This document shows positions 34,122 through 42,615 of a stretch of 64,000 bases of DNA, piece after piece (within the stretch, counting starts at the first letter, position 1; every line of letters starts with the position of its first letter). The position numbers were made by a program, and so were the translations under genes. The stretch comes from Pseudomonadota bacterium (GTDB taxonomy: Bacteria > Pseudomonadota > Gammaproteobacteria > Burkholderiales > Burkholderiaceae_C): contig JAEWIF010000055.1 of NCBI GenBank assembly GCA_023387335.1, positions 19,565 through 83,564 of the forward strand, written 5' to 3'. The notes beneath the pieces were generated by a model. That model was not told where the DNA came from, made no database searches, and worked only from the letters and a program-made list of their open reading frames with translations.

Positions 34122-34157
34122 GGGCGCTGTGACCGCCGGCGGCACAGCCCACGGGTG

Positions 34158-36041
34158 TCACGCCTCTTCCAGCAGCTGGCCAATCCTGCTCGCCAGCGCA
34201 GCGGTCTCGAACGGCTTGACCAGAACGTGCATGCCGGGATCGAGCAGGCCGTTGCCCACCGCGGCCTTGTCCGCGTAGCCCGTGATGAACAGCACCTTCA
34301 ACTGCGGGCGAGCCGTGCGGGCCGCGTCAGCGACCTGGCGTCCGTTCATGCCGCCGGGCAGGCCGACGTCGGTGACGAGCAGGTCGATGCGCTCGGACGC
34401 TTGCAGCAGCTTCAGCCCCGAGGGGCCGTCCGCCGCCTGAAGCACGCGGTAGCCGGCCAACTCCAGCGCCTCGCCCACCACCACGCGTATCGCCTCCTCG
34501 TCGTCGATCAGCAGGATCACGGCGCCCTCGCCAGGCACGATCTCCTCCTGCGTCCGCTTCTCCGGCGCATCCGGGTCGCCGGCATGGCGGGGGAAGTACA
34601 GGACCATGGTGGTGCCCTCTCCCACCCGCGAAGCCACGCGCACCTGCCCGCCGGACTGCCGCACGAAGCCGTAGACCATCGAAAGCCCCAGGCCGGTTCC
34701 CTGGCCGAGCGGCTTGGTGGTGAAGAACGGATCGAAAGCGCGCGCGATCACCTCCGGCGGCATGCCGCAACCCGTGTCCGACACGCCCACGCAGAGGTAG
34801 TCGCCGGGGGCCAGGTCCAGCTCGCCGGCCTCGCGCTCGACCACCCGCCGGTTGCCGGTCACGATCGTCAGGCGGCCGCCGTCGGGCTGCATGGCGTCGC
34901 GCGCATTGATGCACAGGTTGACCAGGGCGTTCTCCAGTTGGGAGGCGTCCAGGTACGCGGGCCACAGCGCCGGGTCGTGTTCGACGGCGACGACCACGGA
35001 AGGCCCGACGGTCGTTCGCACCAGATCCAGCACTTCGGCAACCAGACGGTTCACGTCCACCGGCCGCGGATCCAGCGTCTGCCGGCGCGAGAAGGCCAGC
35101 AGCCGCTGGGTGAGCGTCGCGCCGCGACGCACCGACGACTGCGCCATCGCGATGTACTTGCTCAGCGTGTCCGCCTGTCCCAGCGCGGCGCGGCGCGCGA
35201 CCATCTCCAGGTTCAGCGAGATGCCGTTGAGCAGGTTGTTGAAGTCGTGCGCGATGCCGCCGGTGAGCTGGCCCACCGCCTCCATCTTCTGCGCCTGCCG
35301 CAGCGCCTCCTGGGCGGCCAGGAGTTCCTGCTCGCGCGCGACGTAGGAACTGAGGTCGCGGCCGATGGCGATGAAGTTCAGGCCGTCGGGTTCGGGCGAG
35401 ACGGTCCAGCCGATGCGCTTCCACTGGCCGCTGCGGGTCAGGATGCGGTTCTCGAAGCGCGTGGGCTGGCCGGTGCGCCCCATCGCGCCCAGCGCTTCGA
35501 CGGTGACGCCCGAGTCCTCGGGGTGCATGAAGTCCACGTACGGACGCGACAGCAGCTCCTGCTGCGAGAACCCCAGCACTTCCGTCCAGGCGGGGTTCAC
35601 CGCCGTCATCATCCCCTCGTAGTTCGCGCGCGCCAGCATGTCTTCCGACAGCGCCCACAGGTGCGCGCGTTCCTCGACCGCCGCCCGCTCCGACGTGATG
35701 TCGCGCGCCGAGCAGTGGTACCTCGCGCCCTCCTGCACCCCGACCCAGGAGAGCCACCGGTAGCGGCCGTCCTTGCAGCGGTAGCGGTTCTCGAAGCGCA
35801 GCACCGGATGGCCCGCGCGCAGCAGCAGGAACTGCTCCAGCGTGGGAGGGCGGTCGTCCGGGTGCAAGAAGGCCGGGAATGCGTGGCCCAGCAGGTCTTC
35901 CCGGGTCCAGCCGAGCGTCGCGCTCCACGCGGGATTGACATCCTCGAAGACCCCTTCGCCGTCGATCACGGCCATGAGTTCCGGCGTCACCGTCCAGGTG
36001 GGGTTGGCTGCCTGGCCCGGCCGGGAGACGTCGTGAGTCAT
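34158..36041 (-). CDS. PAS-domain hybrid histidine kinase with C-terminal receiver
   Basis: A 627-aa soluble hybrid kinase. Two PAS domains fill about 10-120 and 125-240 (AVIDGEGVFEDVNPAWSATL; TAVNPAWTEVLGFSQQELL). Then come the H-box QLTGGIAHDFNNLLNGI, N-box NLCINARDAM, G1 VSDTGCGMPPE and G2 QGTGLGLSMVYGF. The receiver near 505-625 has LLIDDEEA and the acceptor Asp in LLVTDVGLPGG. It has no membrane helices and no partner gene next to it. A phosphorelay output elsewhere is likely. Confidence 0.92.
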   Translation of the reverse strand: MTHDVSRPGQAANPTWTVTPELMAVIDGEGVFEDVNPAWSATLGWTREDLLGHAFPAFLHPDDRPPTLEQFLLLRAGHPVLRFENRYRCKDGRYRWLSWVGVQEGARYHCSARDITSERAAVEERAHLWALSEDMLARANYEGMMTAVNPAWTEVLGFSQQELLSRPYVDFMHPEDSGVTVEALGAMGRTGQPTRFENRILTRSGQWKRIGWTVSPEPDGLNFIAIGRDLSSYVAREQELLAAQEALRQAQKMEAVGQLTGGIAHDFNNLLNGISLNLEMVARRAALGQADTLSKYIAMAQSSVRRGATLTQRLLAFSRRQTLDPRPVDVNRLVAEVLDLVRTTVGPSVVVAVEHDPALWPAYLDASQLENALVNLCINARDAMQPDGGRLTIVTGNRRVVEREAGELDLAPGDYLCVGVSDTGCGMPPEVIARAFDPFFTTKPLGQGTGLGLSMVYGFVRQSGGQVRVASRVGEGTTMVLYFPRHAGDPDAPEKRTQEEIVPGEGAVILLIDDEEAIRVVVGEALELAGYRVLQAADGPSGLKLLQASERIDLLVTDVGLPGGMNGRQVADAARTARPQLKVLFITGYADKAAVGNGLLDPGMHVLVKPFETAALASRIGQLLEEA

Positions 36042-36300
36042 GCGCCGCCGATTCTAGGAGGCCACTATTGTTCAGCTGGAGTTCAGCGCTCGCAGCGAGC
36101 GCCCCCGCGTGGGTCTATTTCACCCCGCGCGGGCCGTCCAATATCTCGTTCAAGAGCGCATCGGCTTCTTGCCTGAGCTTCGCGGCGGCGTTGGATTTCG
36201 CGACCCGTTCCGGGGTGCTCCAGACCCGTATCAGTTCGGTCTATTCCATCGTGCCGCCGGCCGATCGCGTGAACGGCTCCCGCAGCGCCACAATCCGGCG

Positions 36301-37299
36301 ATGCCCCTCAAAGTCGGCGACCTTGCCCGGTCCACCGGTCTCACCGTCCGCACCCTCCACCACTACGACGACATCGGCCTCCTCAAGCCCTCCGGCCGGT
36401 CCGACTCCGGCTACCGCCTCTACTCCGAAGCCGACGTCGCCCGCCTGCACGCCATCGAGGCGCTGCGGCACCTGGGCCTGGCCCTCGCCGAGATCGGGCC
36501 TCTCCTCGATGGGAGCGAAGCTGCCCCGCAACGCGTCATCGAGCAGCAGATGCACGCGTTGGACCACCAGATCCGCCAGGCCACCGAGCTGCGCGAGCGG
36601 CTGGCTCTGATGCACGGCCTGCTCCGCAAGGGCGGCAGCCCGAGCATGGACGACTGGGTGCAGACGCTTTCGATGATGACCACATTCGGCCGCTACTTCG
36701 AGGCGGGCGAGCTGAAGCAGATCCTCCGCGCCTATGCCGGCATCGAGCAGGACTGGCTGCAGCTGCAGGCGGAGGTACGGCGCTACATGGACATGGGCGG
36801 CGGCATCGATACGTGGGAGTGCCAGGTGCTCACCCGCCGCTGGACGATGCTGATGGTGCGCTGGATGGGCGGCGACTACGCGCTCATGGATCGCTGGGGC
36901 GCCATGTTCCGGCAGGAGTCGAAGGTGCGCGGGCAAGGCGGAGCGCCGCCGACGGACATGATGGAGTTCATGGAGTCGGCCATCCAGCTGCGCGTGCGGT
37001 TGATGCAGGAGCACTGCGGCGACGTGGAATTCCGCCTGCCTCCCATGCCGGACACCGAGGCGCAGGCGATCGAGGCCGAGGGCCAGGCCTTGCTGCGGGC
37101 GGGCGAGCCGCGCGACGGCGCGAAGGCGCGGGCGCTGCGCAAGCGCTGGGCGGCGTGGCTGGACAAGACCTGCGGCGGCAACGGCGCGCTGCGCGCCAGG
37201 CTCGCCACCCTCCACCTCGGGCACCCCCTGCTGCTGGCGGGCCTGCCGCTGCGGCGCGAAGTGCGCGAATTCCTGTCGCCCGTCGATGAAAGTGCTTGA
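36301..37299 (+). CDS. MerR-family transcriptional regulator
   Basis: A 332-aa protein with a MerR winged helix (KVGDLARSTGLTVRTLHHYD, DSGYRLYSEADVARL), then a coiled linker and a long C-terminal domain that resembles TipA-type drug-binding domains. Its stop codon lies in the -35 box of the promoter for the MFS gene that follows, which carries a MerR-type operator. It probably activates that pump on binding a toxic compound. Confidence 0.88.
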   Translation: MPLKVGDLARSTGLTVRTLHHYDDIGLLKPSGRSDSGYRLYSEADVARLHAIEALRHLGLALAEIGPLLDGSEAAPQRVIEQQMHALDHQIRQATELRERLALMHGLLRKGGSPSMDDWVQTLSMMTTFGRYFEAGELKQILRAYAGIEQDWLQLQAEVRRYMDMGGGIDTWECQVLTRRWTMLMVRWMGGDYALMDRWGAMFRQESKVRGQGGAPPTDMMEFMESAIQLRVRLMQEHCGDVEFRLPPMPDTEAQAIEAEGQALLRAGEPRDGAKARALRKRWAAWLDKTCGGNGALRARLATLHLGHPLLLAGLPLRREVREFLSPVDESA

Positions 37300-37326
37300 C
37301 CCTCACGTAGCGTGAGCCCGCACAGT
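37296..37326 (+). promoter_or_regulatory. MerR-type promoter with 19-bp spacer and palindromic operator
   Basis: TTGACC (37296-37301), a 19-bp spacer containing the perfect palindrome CTCACG-TAG-CGTGAG, and CACAGT (37321-37326) as -10. Long spacers bearing a dyad are diagnostic of promoters twisted open by MerR proteins. The MFS ATG is 23 bp downstream. Confidence 0.8.
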
Positions 37327-37349
37327 CGGCCCTGTTCCAGAGGACCGAC

Positions 37350-38642
37350 ATGACAACAAGAAGAGACCCGGCCGCCCGCGCGGCCCTTTTCCAGGACCGC
37401 AACTTCCGCTGGTTGATGGCCGGCAGCGCCATCTCGCTGCTCGGCGACCAGTTCACGCTGCTCGCGCTGCCGTGGCTGTTGCTGCGCCTGACCGGCGACA
37501 CCGTGGCGCTGGGTACCGTGCTGGCGCTGGTGGGCATCCCGCGCGCCGTCTTCATCCTGGTGGGCGGCGCGGTGGTCGACCGCTTCTCGCCGCAGCGCGT
37601 GCTGATGCTCACCAAGCACGTCAACACCGTGCTGCTCGCGCTGCTGGCGCTGGGCGTGTGGCGAGGCGCGCTGACGCTGCCCGCGATCTACGCGCTGTCG
37701 CTGGCGCTGGGCATCAGCAGCGCCTTCAGCATCCCGTCCGGCACGTCGATCCTGCCGCACGCCTTGCCGCCCGCGCAGCTGGGCGCCGCCAACGGGGTGA
37801 TGATGGGACTGCGCCAACTGAGCATGTTCGTCGGGCCGCTCGCGGCGGGCGTGCTGATCGCGCTGTTCGGCGACGGCTCGGGCGGCGTGCAGGACGCAGG
37901 CGGCGTCGCGGTGGCCTTCGCGTTCGACGCCGCCAGCTTCGCGCTCTCCGCCTGGACGCTCGCCCAGGTGAAGATGCGCGCCCTCCCGCCGGACACCACT
38001 CGGCACGCGTCGATCTGGGCCTCGGTCGCCAGCGGCGTGCGGCACGTCGGGGGCGATGCGCAGCTGCGCACGCTCTACCTCTATTGGGGCGCGGTCGCCG
38101 TGCTGGTGCTGGGCCCGCTCCACATCGCGCTGCCGGTGCTGGCGGAAAGCCGGCCCGGCCTCGGCGCTTCGGCCCTCGGGTTGATGCTGGGCGCGCACGG
38201 CGCCGGCACCTTGCTGGGCATGGTGATGTCCGGCATGCGGCCGGGGCTGCGCATCGGCACGCTGGGCACGAGCGTGCTGCTGGCCGACATCGCCATCGGG
38301 CTGCTGTTCGTGCCCATGGGAGGCATCACCGCCGCCTGGCAAGGCGCCGCGCTGATGGTGGGGGTGGGCGTGCTCGGCGGCTTCATGCAGGTGGCCGTGT
38401 TCACCTGGGTGCAGAAGCGTGTCCCGCCGGCGATGCTGGGCCGGTCGATGAGCCTGTTCATGTTCATCTTCATGGGGCTCGTGCCCGTGGCTTCGGCGGC
38501 GGCGGGGTGGCTGCTGCGGGTGGTGTCGCTGCCGCAATTGTTCGCGGGGTCGGGGTTGCTGTTGGTCGCGGCGGCGGTGCTGGCTTGGGTGGGGACGCCG
38601 ATTCGCAGGGTGGACGAGGCGGTGGTGGGCGGGGGCACGTGA
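37350..38642 (+). CDS. MFS transporter (efflux type)
   Basis: A 430-aa inner-membrane protein with about 10-12 helices. It has FLQD-like N-terminus (ALFQDRNFRWLMAGSAISLL), a first-loop motif GGAVVDRFSPQRVLML, and a central cytoplasmic loop (TLAQVKMRALPPDTTRHAS). Overall pattern resembles macrolide/drug efflux MFS proteins. It is directly controlled by the MerR promoter at 37296, so it probably exports the inducer of that regulator. Confidence 0.9.
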   Translation: MTTRRDPAARAALFQDRNFRWLMAGSAISLLGDQFTLLALPWLLLRLTGDTVALGTVLALVGIPRAVFILVGGAVVDRFSPQRVLMLTKHVNTVLLALLALGVWRGALTLPAIYALSLALGISSAFSIPSGTSILPHALPPAQLGAANGVMMGLRQLSMFVGPLAAGVLIALFGDGSGGVQDAGGVAVAFAFDAASFALSAWTLAQVKMRALPPDTTRHASIWASVASGVRHVGGDAQLRTLYLYWGAVAVLVLGPLHIALPVLAESRPGLGASALGLMLGAHGAGTLLGMVMSGMRPGLRIGTLGTSVLLADIAIGLLFVPMGGITAAWQGAALMVGVGVLGGFMQVAVFTWVQKRVPPAMLGRSMSLFMFIFMGLVPVASAAAGWLLRVVSLPQLFAGSGLLLVAAAVLAWVGTPIRRVDEAVVGGGT

Positions 38643-38683
38643 GCCGTGGGTGACAATCAAGCGGTTCGTCCGCAGAAGGATCC

Positions 38684-39655
38684 ATGACCAAGCTGATCGC
38701 CACCCACAGCGGCACTTTCCACGCGGACGACGTGTTCGGCGTGGCCGTCCTGGCCACGGTGTTCCCGGACCACGTGATCATCCGGACCCGCAGCGCCGAA
38801 GAGATCGCTCGTGCCGATTTCGCGGTCGACGTCGGAGGGACCTGGGATCCGGCGGCCGGGCGTTTCGATCACCACCAGCGGGGGTTCGAAGGCACGCGCA
38901 CGCGCGCGCACGGCGACACTGGATGCGAACCGGCGGAGAAGTACGCCAGTGCCGGCCTCGTCTGGCGCGAGTACGGCGCTGCCTGCGTGCAGCGCCTGGC
39001 GAACGCCCTGGGCCATTCAGTGCCCCCCGAAGTCGCCGCGCGGATCGCCGCGGACGCCGATGCGTCGCTGGTGCGGTACCTGGACCTGGTCGACAACGGC
39101 GCGGCCGAAGTCGCGCCCGGCATCTTCGGGTTGTCGAGCCAGGTGTCGCTCCTGAACAGTACCTGGCTGGAGGAGGAGGCCCTGGACGCGGACGCCGTGG
39201 CCAGGCTGCAGCTGGAGCGCTTCCACGAGGCCATGTCCGTCGTCGATCGAACCTTGCGCCGTTTCGTCCTGCGCGCGGTCGGGCAGGTCCGGGCTGCCGA
39301 GACCGTGCGAACGTCCGGGCGGCTGCTGCAAGGGCGGGTGCTCCTCCTCGCGAATGGCGGGATGCCCTGGACGCGCATCGTGCTGCCGGAAATGCCCGAC
39401 GTGCTCCTGGTGATCTATCCCGAGACCGGGCGGACCCAGTACCAGATCCGGACCGTTCCGGCGGCGGAAGGATCGTTCGCCTCGCGCATGGACCTGCCGG
39501 GCGAGTGGGCCGGCCTGCGCGACGAGGAGCTCGCGTCGGTCACCGGCGTGCCCGATGCGGTCTTCTGCCACTCGAACCTGTTCATCGCGGGCGCGCGCAC
39601 CCTTGAAGGTGCGCTGCGGATGGCCGAACTTGCGCTCCACGCGCCCCGCGCGTAG
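38684..39655 (+). CDS. MYG1 family protein (DHH-type hydrolase)
   Basis: This 323-aa protein has the MYG1/UPF0160 signatures: KLIATHSGTFHADDVFGVAV, the DHH-type metal motif GRFDHHQRGFEG, then AAGLVWREYG-like segment (ASAGLVWREYGAACVQRLA) and DADASLVRYLDLVDNG. MYG1 proteins in eukaryotes act as RNA 3'-5' exonucleases; bacterial members are uncharacterised. It is 15 bp from the stop of the convergent methyltransferase gene. Confidence 0.9.
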   Translation: MTKLIATHSGTFHADDVFGVAVLATVFPDHVIIRTRSAEEIARADFAVDVGGTWDPAAGRFDHHQRGFEGTRTRAHGDTGCEPAEKYASAGLVWREYGAACVQRLANALGHSVPPEVAARIAADADASLVRYLDLVDNGAAEVAPGIFGLSSQVSLLNSTWLEEEALDADAVARLQLERFHEAMSVVDRTLRRFVLRAVGQVRAAETVRTSGRLLQGRVLLLANGGMPWTRIVLPEMPDVLLVIYPETGRTQYQIRTVPAAEGSFASRMDLPGEWAGLRDEELASVTGVPDAVFCHSNLFIAGARTLEGALRMAELALHAPRA

Positions 39656-39670
39656 CGATCGAGGTGATCC

Positions 39671-40441
39671 TCAGGTCCGGTCCGCGCGAAGCGAGATGCT
39701 TTTCACCCCGAACTTCTTCGTCGCGCCCTGCGCGTTCTCGGACAGGAAACGGTACTGGTCGTTCTCCTGCTCGGCCACGATACGCAGCCCGGCCGATTCG
39801 ATCGCGTCCTTGTAGCGACCCAGTTGCCACGCCCCGCCGATGCACGCAGCCCAGAGCGTCGTGTTGCAGGTGATGTTCTCGGGCAACTGCACGTCGGTCA
39901 CGATGTCGGCGATCGCCACCTTGCCGCCGGGGCGCAGCAGCCGGGCGATCTCGCGGAACACCCGCGGCTTGTCGACGGCCAGGTTGATCACGCCGTTGCT
40001 GATCACCACGTCGAAGCTGCCGTCCTCGAAGGGCGCGGCGTCGATGCAGCCCTTCACGTACGTGATGTTGCGCACGTCCTGCCGCCGGCGCAGGCCTTCG
40101 GCCTTCGCACGCTGCGAGGCGGTCATGTCCAGGCCGATCACCGACCCGGTGGGCCCCACGAGCAGGCTGGCGATGAAGGTATCCATGCCCGAGCCGCTGC
40201 CCAGGTCGAGCACGCGCGCGCCCTCGATGTCGTCCAGCAGGTGGAAGTAGTAGCCCACGCCCGCGAACGAGTCGATCGCCTCGGCCGGAATGCGATCGAG
40301 ATCCGCCGCGCGGTAGCCCAGCCGCAGCGCGAGCGCGCAGCCCATCTCGAAGTGGAATTCGCCGTGCGGGTTCTCCGCCACGTCGCGGTACATCGCCTGG
40401 ACCTTGCCCTCCAGCTCGGCGCGATCGACCGGGGCAGCCAT
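39671..40441 (-). CDS. ArsM-like SAM-dependent methyltransferase
   Basis: A 256-aa class I methyltransferase. The SAM motif is GARVLDLGSGSGMDTFIAS, followed by VIGLDMTASQ, DVVISNGVINLAVDK and RLLRPGGKVAIADI. The C-terminal segment NTTLWAACIGGAWQLGRYKDA aligns by pattern with arsenite methyltransferases, and cysteines at several of their positions are present. No ars genes are near, so arsenic may not be the substrate. It is two bases downstream of the DsrE gene and co-transcribed from the sigma-54 promoter. Confidence 0.85.
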   Translation of the reverse strand: MAAPVDRAELEGKVQAMYRDVAENPHGEFHFEMGCALALRLGYRAADLDRIPAEAIDSFAGVGYYFHLLDDIEGARVLDLGSGSGMDTFIASLLVGPTGSVIGLDMTASQRAKAEGLRRRQDVRNITYVKGCIDAAPFEDGSFDVVISNGVINLAVDKPRVFREIARLLRPGGKVAIADIVTDVQLPENITCNTTLWAACIGGAWQLGRYKDAIESAGLRIVAEQENDQYRFLSENAQGATKKFGVKSISLRADRT

Positions 40442-40443
40442 GA

Positions 40444-40809
40444 TCAGAAGCTCAGGCTCGCGGCACCGCGCAGGAACCGCTCGTGGATCACGCTCGCGCC
40501 CGAGATCGTCACGCCTTCGACGAAGTCGGACTGTTCGTAGCCGCGCGACTTCACGCAGGGCGTGCAGGCGTACAGCGTGCCGCCGCGCGAGACGAAATCG
40601 CGCACGAGGTTCGCAAGCGGGTCGAGGGGCGCCACATGCGTCATGTCCGATCCCCTCCTGCGCACGATGTCGACGCCGGCGCTCGTGAGGAACACCGCGA
40701 CCTTCAGGCCGGCCGTGATCCCGCCGTTGGCGATCGTGAAGCCCACCGAGGACAGTTCGTGGTCGATGCCGTGGGTGACGACGACGACCAGTTCTTTCTG
40801 CTCAGCCAT
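40444..40809 (-). CDS. DsrE-family sulfur-relay-like protein
   Basis: This 121-aa DsrE/DsrF-like protein begins MAEQKELVVVVTHGIDHELS. It carries GLKVAVFLTSAGVDIVRRR and the candidate active-site cysteines in TLYACTPCVKSRGYEQSDF. Such proteins bind or pass persulfide sulfur. The ATG at 40809 is set by AAGGAG nine bases before it; the longer frame runs through the sigma-54 promoter. It is the first gene after that promoter. Confidence 0.9.
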   Translation of the reverse strand: MAEQKELVVVVTHGIDHELSSVGFTIANGGITAGLKVAVFLTSAGVDIVRRRGSDMTHVAPLDPLANLVRDFVSRGGTLYACTPCVKSRGYEQSDFVEGVTISGASVIHERFLRGAASLSF

Positions 40810-40847
40810 GACGCATCTCCTTGGATAGAAATTGGAGCAGGCCCCCT

Positions 40848-40863
40848 TGCGAATGCCATGCCA
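40848..40863 (-). promoter_or_regulatory. Sigma-54 (-24/-12) promoter for dsrE-methyltransferase
   Basis: On the minus strand the site reads TGGCATGGCATTCGCA, matching the RpoN consensus TGGCAYG-N4-TTGCA with only one mismatch (C for the second T of the -12 box). The GG and GC elements are ten bases apart, as required. The predicted start is about 25 bp before the DsrE ATG. Confidence 0.75.
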
Positions 40864-40949
40864 GCGGATTCCGGCAGCGGCTTCCCTCGGGAGACGACCC
40901 GTCGCCTGCATGATTCGACGGCTGGGTATGCCCAGGACCGCATGGGTGC

Positions 40950-40967
40950 CATGTCCTTTCGGACATG
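40950..40967. promoter_or_regulatory. Palindromic enhancer-like site for the sigma-54 activator
   Basis: CATGTCC-TTTC-GGACATG is a perfect inverted repeat about 90-100 bp upstream of the -24 box at 40863, the usual distance for an NtrC-family activator site. It also lies 55 bp before the DUF4395 ATG, so it could affect the divergent operon too. Confidence 0.65.
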
Positions 40968-41021
40968 AACCGGGTGGCATCCCGCCCTGCTAACCGGTAG
41001 ACTTTTTCAAGCGAGGGCCCC

Positions 41022-41549
41022 ATGGACGTCGATCTCGAACTGCAGTTCGGCCCCGGCATGCGCGTTCAGCGCCTGGCCGAGGGGGCATTCCTGATCGCGG
41101 CGATCTTCACGCGTGACGTGCACTTCGCTTACTTCACGTTCGCATCGACGCTCCTGCAGACGATGTCGCCGCGTTGGGCGCTCGTCGCCCAGGTGGTCGC
41201 GCGGTTCAGGCGCTTTTCCGGGCGCCACCGCATCGGCGACCTCTACTTCGACCTCGAAGGCTCGCGCGGCGCATGCGCGATCTCGCTGGCCGTGCAGGCC
41301 GTGGCGCTGGCGCTCATCGCCGGCGGCTACTCGACGGCGGGTCTGGTGCTGCTCACGCTGCCCACCGCATCGTTCCTGATCGCGCCCACGCTCGGCTTCT
41401 GCGCGGGCTGCTGGTTCTACGTGCTCGGGCGAGACTGGCTCGTGGACCGCCGCTGGGTAAGGAGAGGTTTCGATGACCACCGCGACATCACCGTCGACGA
41501 CGGCTCCCCGCACGATCAACGCGAACTGCGTCCTACGGCGCAACGTTGA
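41022..41549 (+). CDS. DUF4395 membrane protein
   Basis: This 175-aa protein has membrane segments near 20-30, 85-105 (AISLAVQAVALALIAGGYST) and 108-130, with the DUF4395-type ending PTLGFCAGCWFYVLGRDW. DUF4395 proteins often accompany thioredoxin, rhodanese or sulfur-transfer genes, but their role is unknown. The C-terminal 25 codons overlap the kinase gene by 77 bp. It is divergent from the DsrE gene. Confidence 0.8.
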   Translation: MDVDLELQFGPGMRVQRLAEGAFLIAAIFTRDVHFAYFTFASTLLQTMSPRWALVAQVVARFRRFSGRHRIGDLYFDLEGSRGACAISLAVQAVALALIAGGYSTAGLVLLTLPTASFLIAPTLGFCAGCWFYVLGRDWLVDRRWVRRGFDDHRDITVDDGSPHDQRELRPTAQR

Positions 41550-42615
41550 GACGCAGCCCTACGGGCGCTGCAGCGTATGCGAGTTGCAACTGAAGGACTG
41601 CCATGCCTGGCGGTCGAACGGCATGAGCTTCGCACTCGTCGCGCTCGCTCTGTCGTTGCTGCTCGTGCCGGCCGGGTGGCCGCAGCGGATCGTGGTGATC
41701 GTCCTGCTCGGCGTGATCCTGTACCAGGGCCTGGACAACCACAAGCGGACCGACGAGCTCATCTACGGCGCGCACCGAATCATGGCGCTGGCGCAGGAGC
41801 TGCGCGGCAAGCAGCTCGTGATCGAGGACCAGAACGCCAACCTCGCCGCGCAGGTGGAGGAGCGCACCGCCGAACTGCGCGAGAGCAACCTGCGGCTGGC
41901 CGCTGCCAACCTCGAGCTGCTCGAACTGGACAAGCTGCGGTCCGCCGTCCTGTCCAACGTCTCGCACGAACTGCGAACGCCGCTCACCGGCATCCTCGGT
42001 TCGGCGCAGAACCTGCGGGATGGCGTGGTGGGCGGTCTCACGCGGGAGCAGCAGGAGTACGTGCGCATGATCGAGAAGGACAGCGGACGCCTGATCCGCG
42101 TGGTCAACGAGCTGCTCGAGTGGGGCCGGCTGCAATCGGGCCACTACCGCCTGCAGCGAGAGCCGGTTGCGATCCGGCCGCTGCTGGACGACGTCTTCAT
42201 GCTCGTTCGGCCGGCGGCCGAGCGCAAGGGCGTGGACTTGCAGCACGAGCCCATCGAGGCCGCGCGGATCGGGGCCGACGCCGACAAGCTCAAGCAGATC
42301 CTGATCAACCTCGTGGACAACGCCGTCAAGTTCACTCCTGCGGGCTCTCGCGTCCGTGTACGGGTACACGGCGACGCCTCCGGACTCCAGGTCGAAGTCG
42401 CCGACGAGGGGCCCGGCATTCCACCCGAAGACCTGCCGCACTTGTTCGCGCGCTTCTATCGCGGGCACAACGCGCAGGCCGCGGCCGGCACCGGACTGGG
42501 CCTGGCCATTGCCCAGAACCTCGCGCGCCTGCACGGCGGCGACATCGCCGTGCGCTCGCAACCGGGCCAAGGCAGCACGTTCACGTTGCGCCTGCCCACG
42601 ACGGCGGCGGCATGA
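41473..42615 (+). CDS. Sensor histidine kinase with N-terminal cysteine cluster
   Basis: A 380-aa kinase. Cysteines at 19, 33, 36 and 43 (CSVCELQLKDCHAW) precede two closely spaced membrane helices (52-68 and 72-86), leaving almost no periplasmic domain, so sensing is probably cytoplasmic. A coiled segment leads to the H-box SNVSHELRTPLTGIL with His165, N-box NLVDNAVKF, G1 VADEGPGIP and G2 GTGLGLAIAQNL. The ATG at 41473 is supported by AAGGAG eight bases before it, despite the 77-bp overlap with DUF4395. It is coupled to the sigma-54 activator by ATGA. Confidence 0.9.
   Translation: MTTATSPSTTAPRTINANCVLRRNVETQPYGRCSVCELQLKDCHAWRSNGMSFALVALALSLLLVPAGWPQRIVVIVLLGVILYQGLDNHKRTDELIYGAHRIMALAQELRGKQLVIEDQNANLAAQVEERTAELRESNLRLAAANLELLELDKLRSAVLSNVSHELRTPLTGILGSAQNLRDGVVGGLTREQQEYVRMIEKDSGRLIRVVNELLEWGRLQSGHYRLQREPVAIRPLLDDVFMLVRPAAERKGVDLQHEPIEAARIGADADKLKQILINLVDNAVKFTPAGSRVRVRVHGDASGLQVEVADEGPGIPPEDLPHLFARFYRGHNAQAAAGTGLGLAIAQNLARLHGGDIAVRSQPGQGSTFTLRLPTTAAA

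Noticed and set aside
33911..34132. 73-codon plus-strand frame before the orphan terminator
   Set aside because: Frame runs through the terminator stem and T-run, and its codon use is poor.
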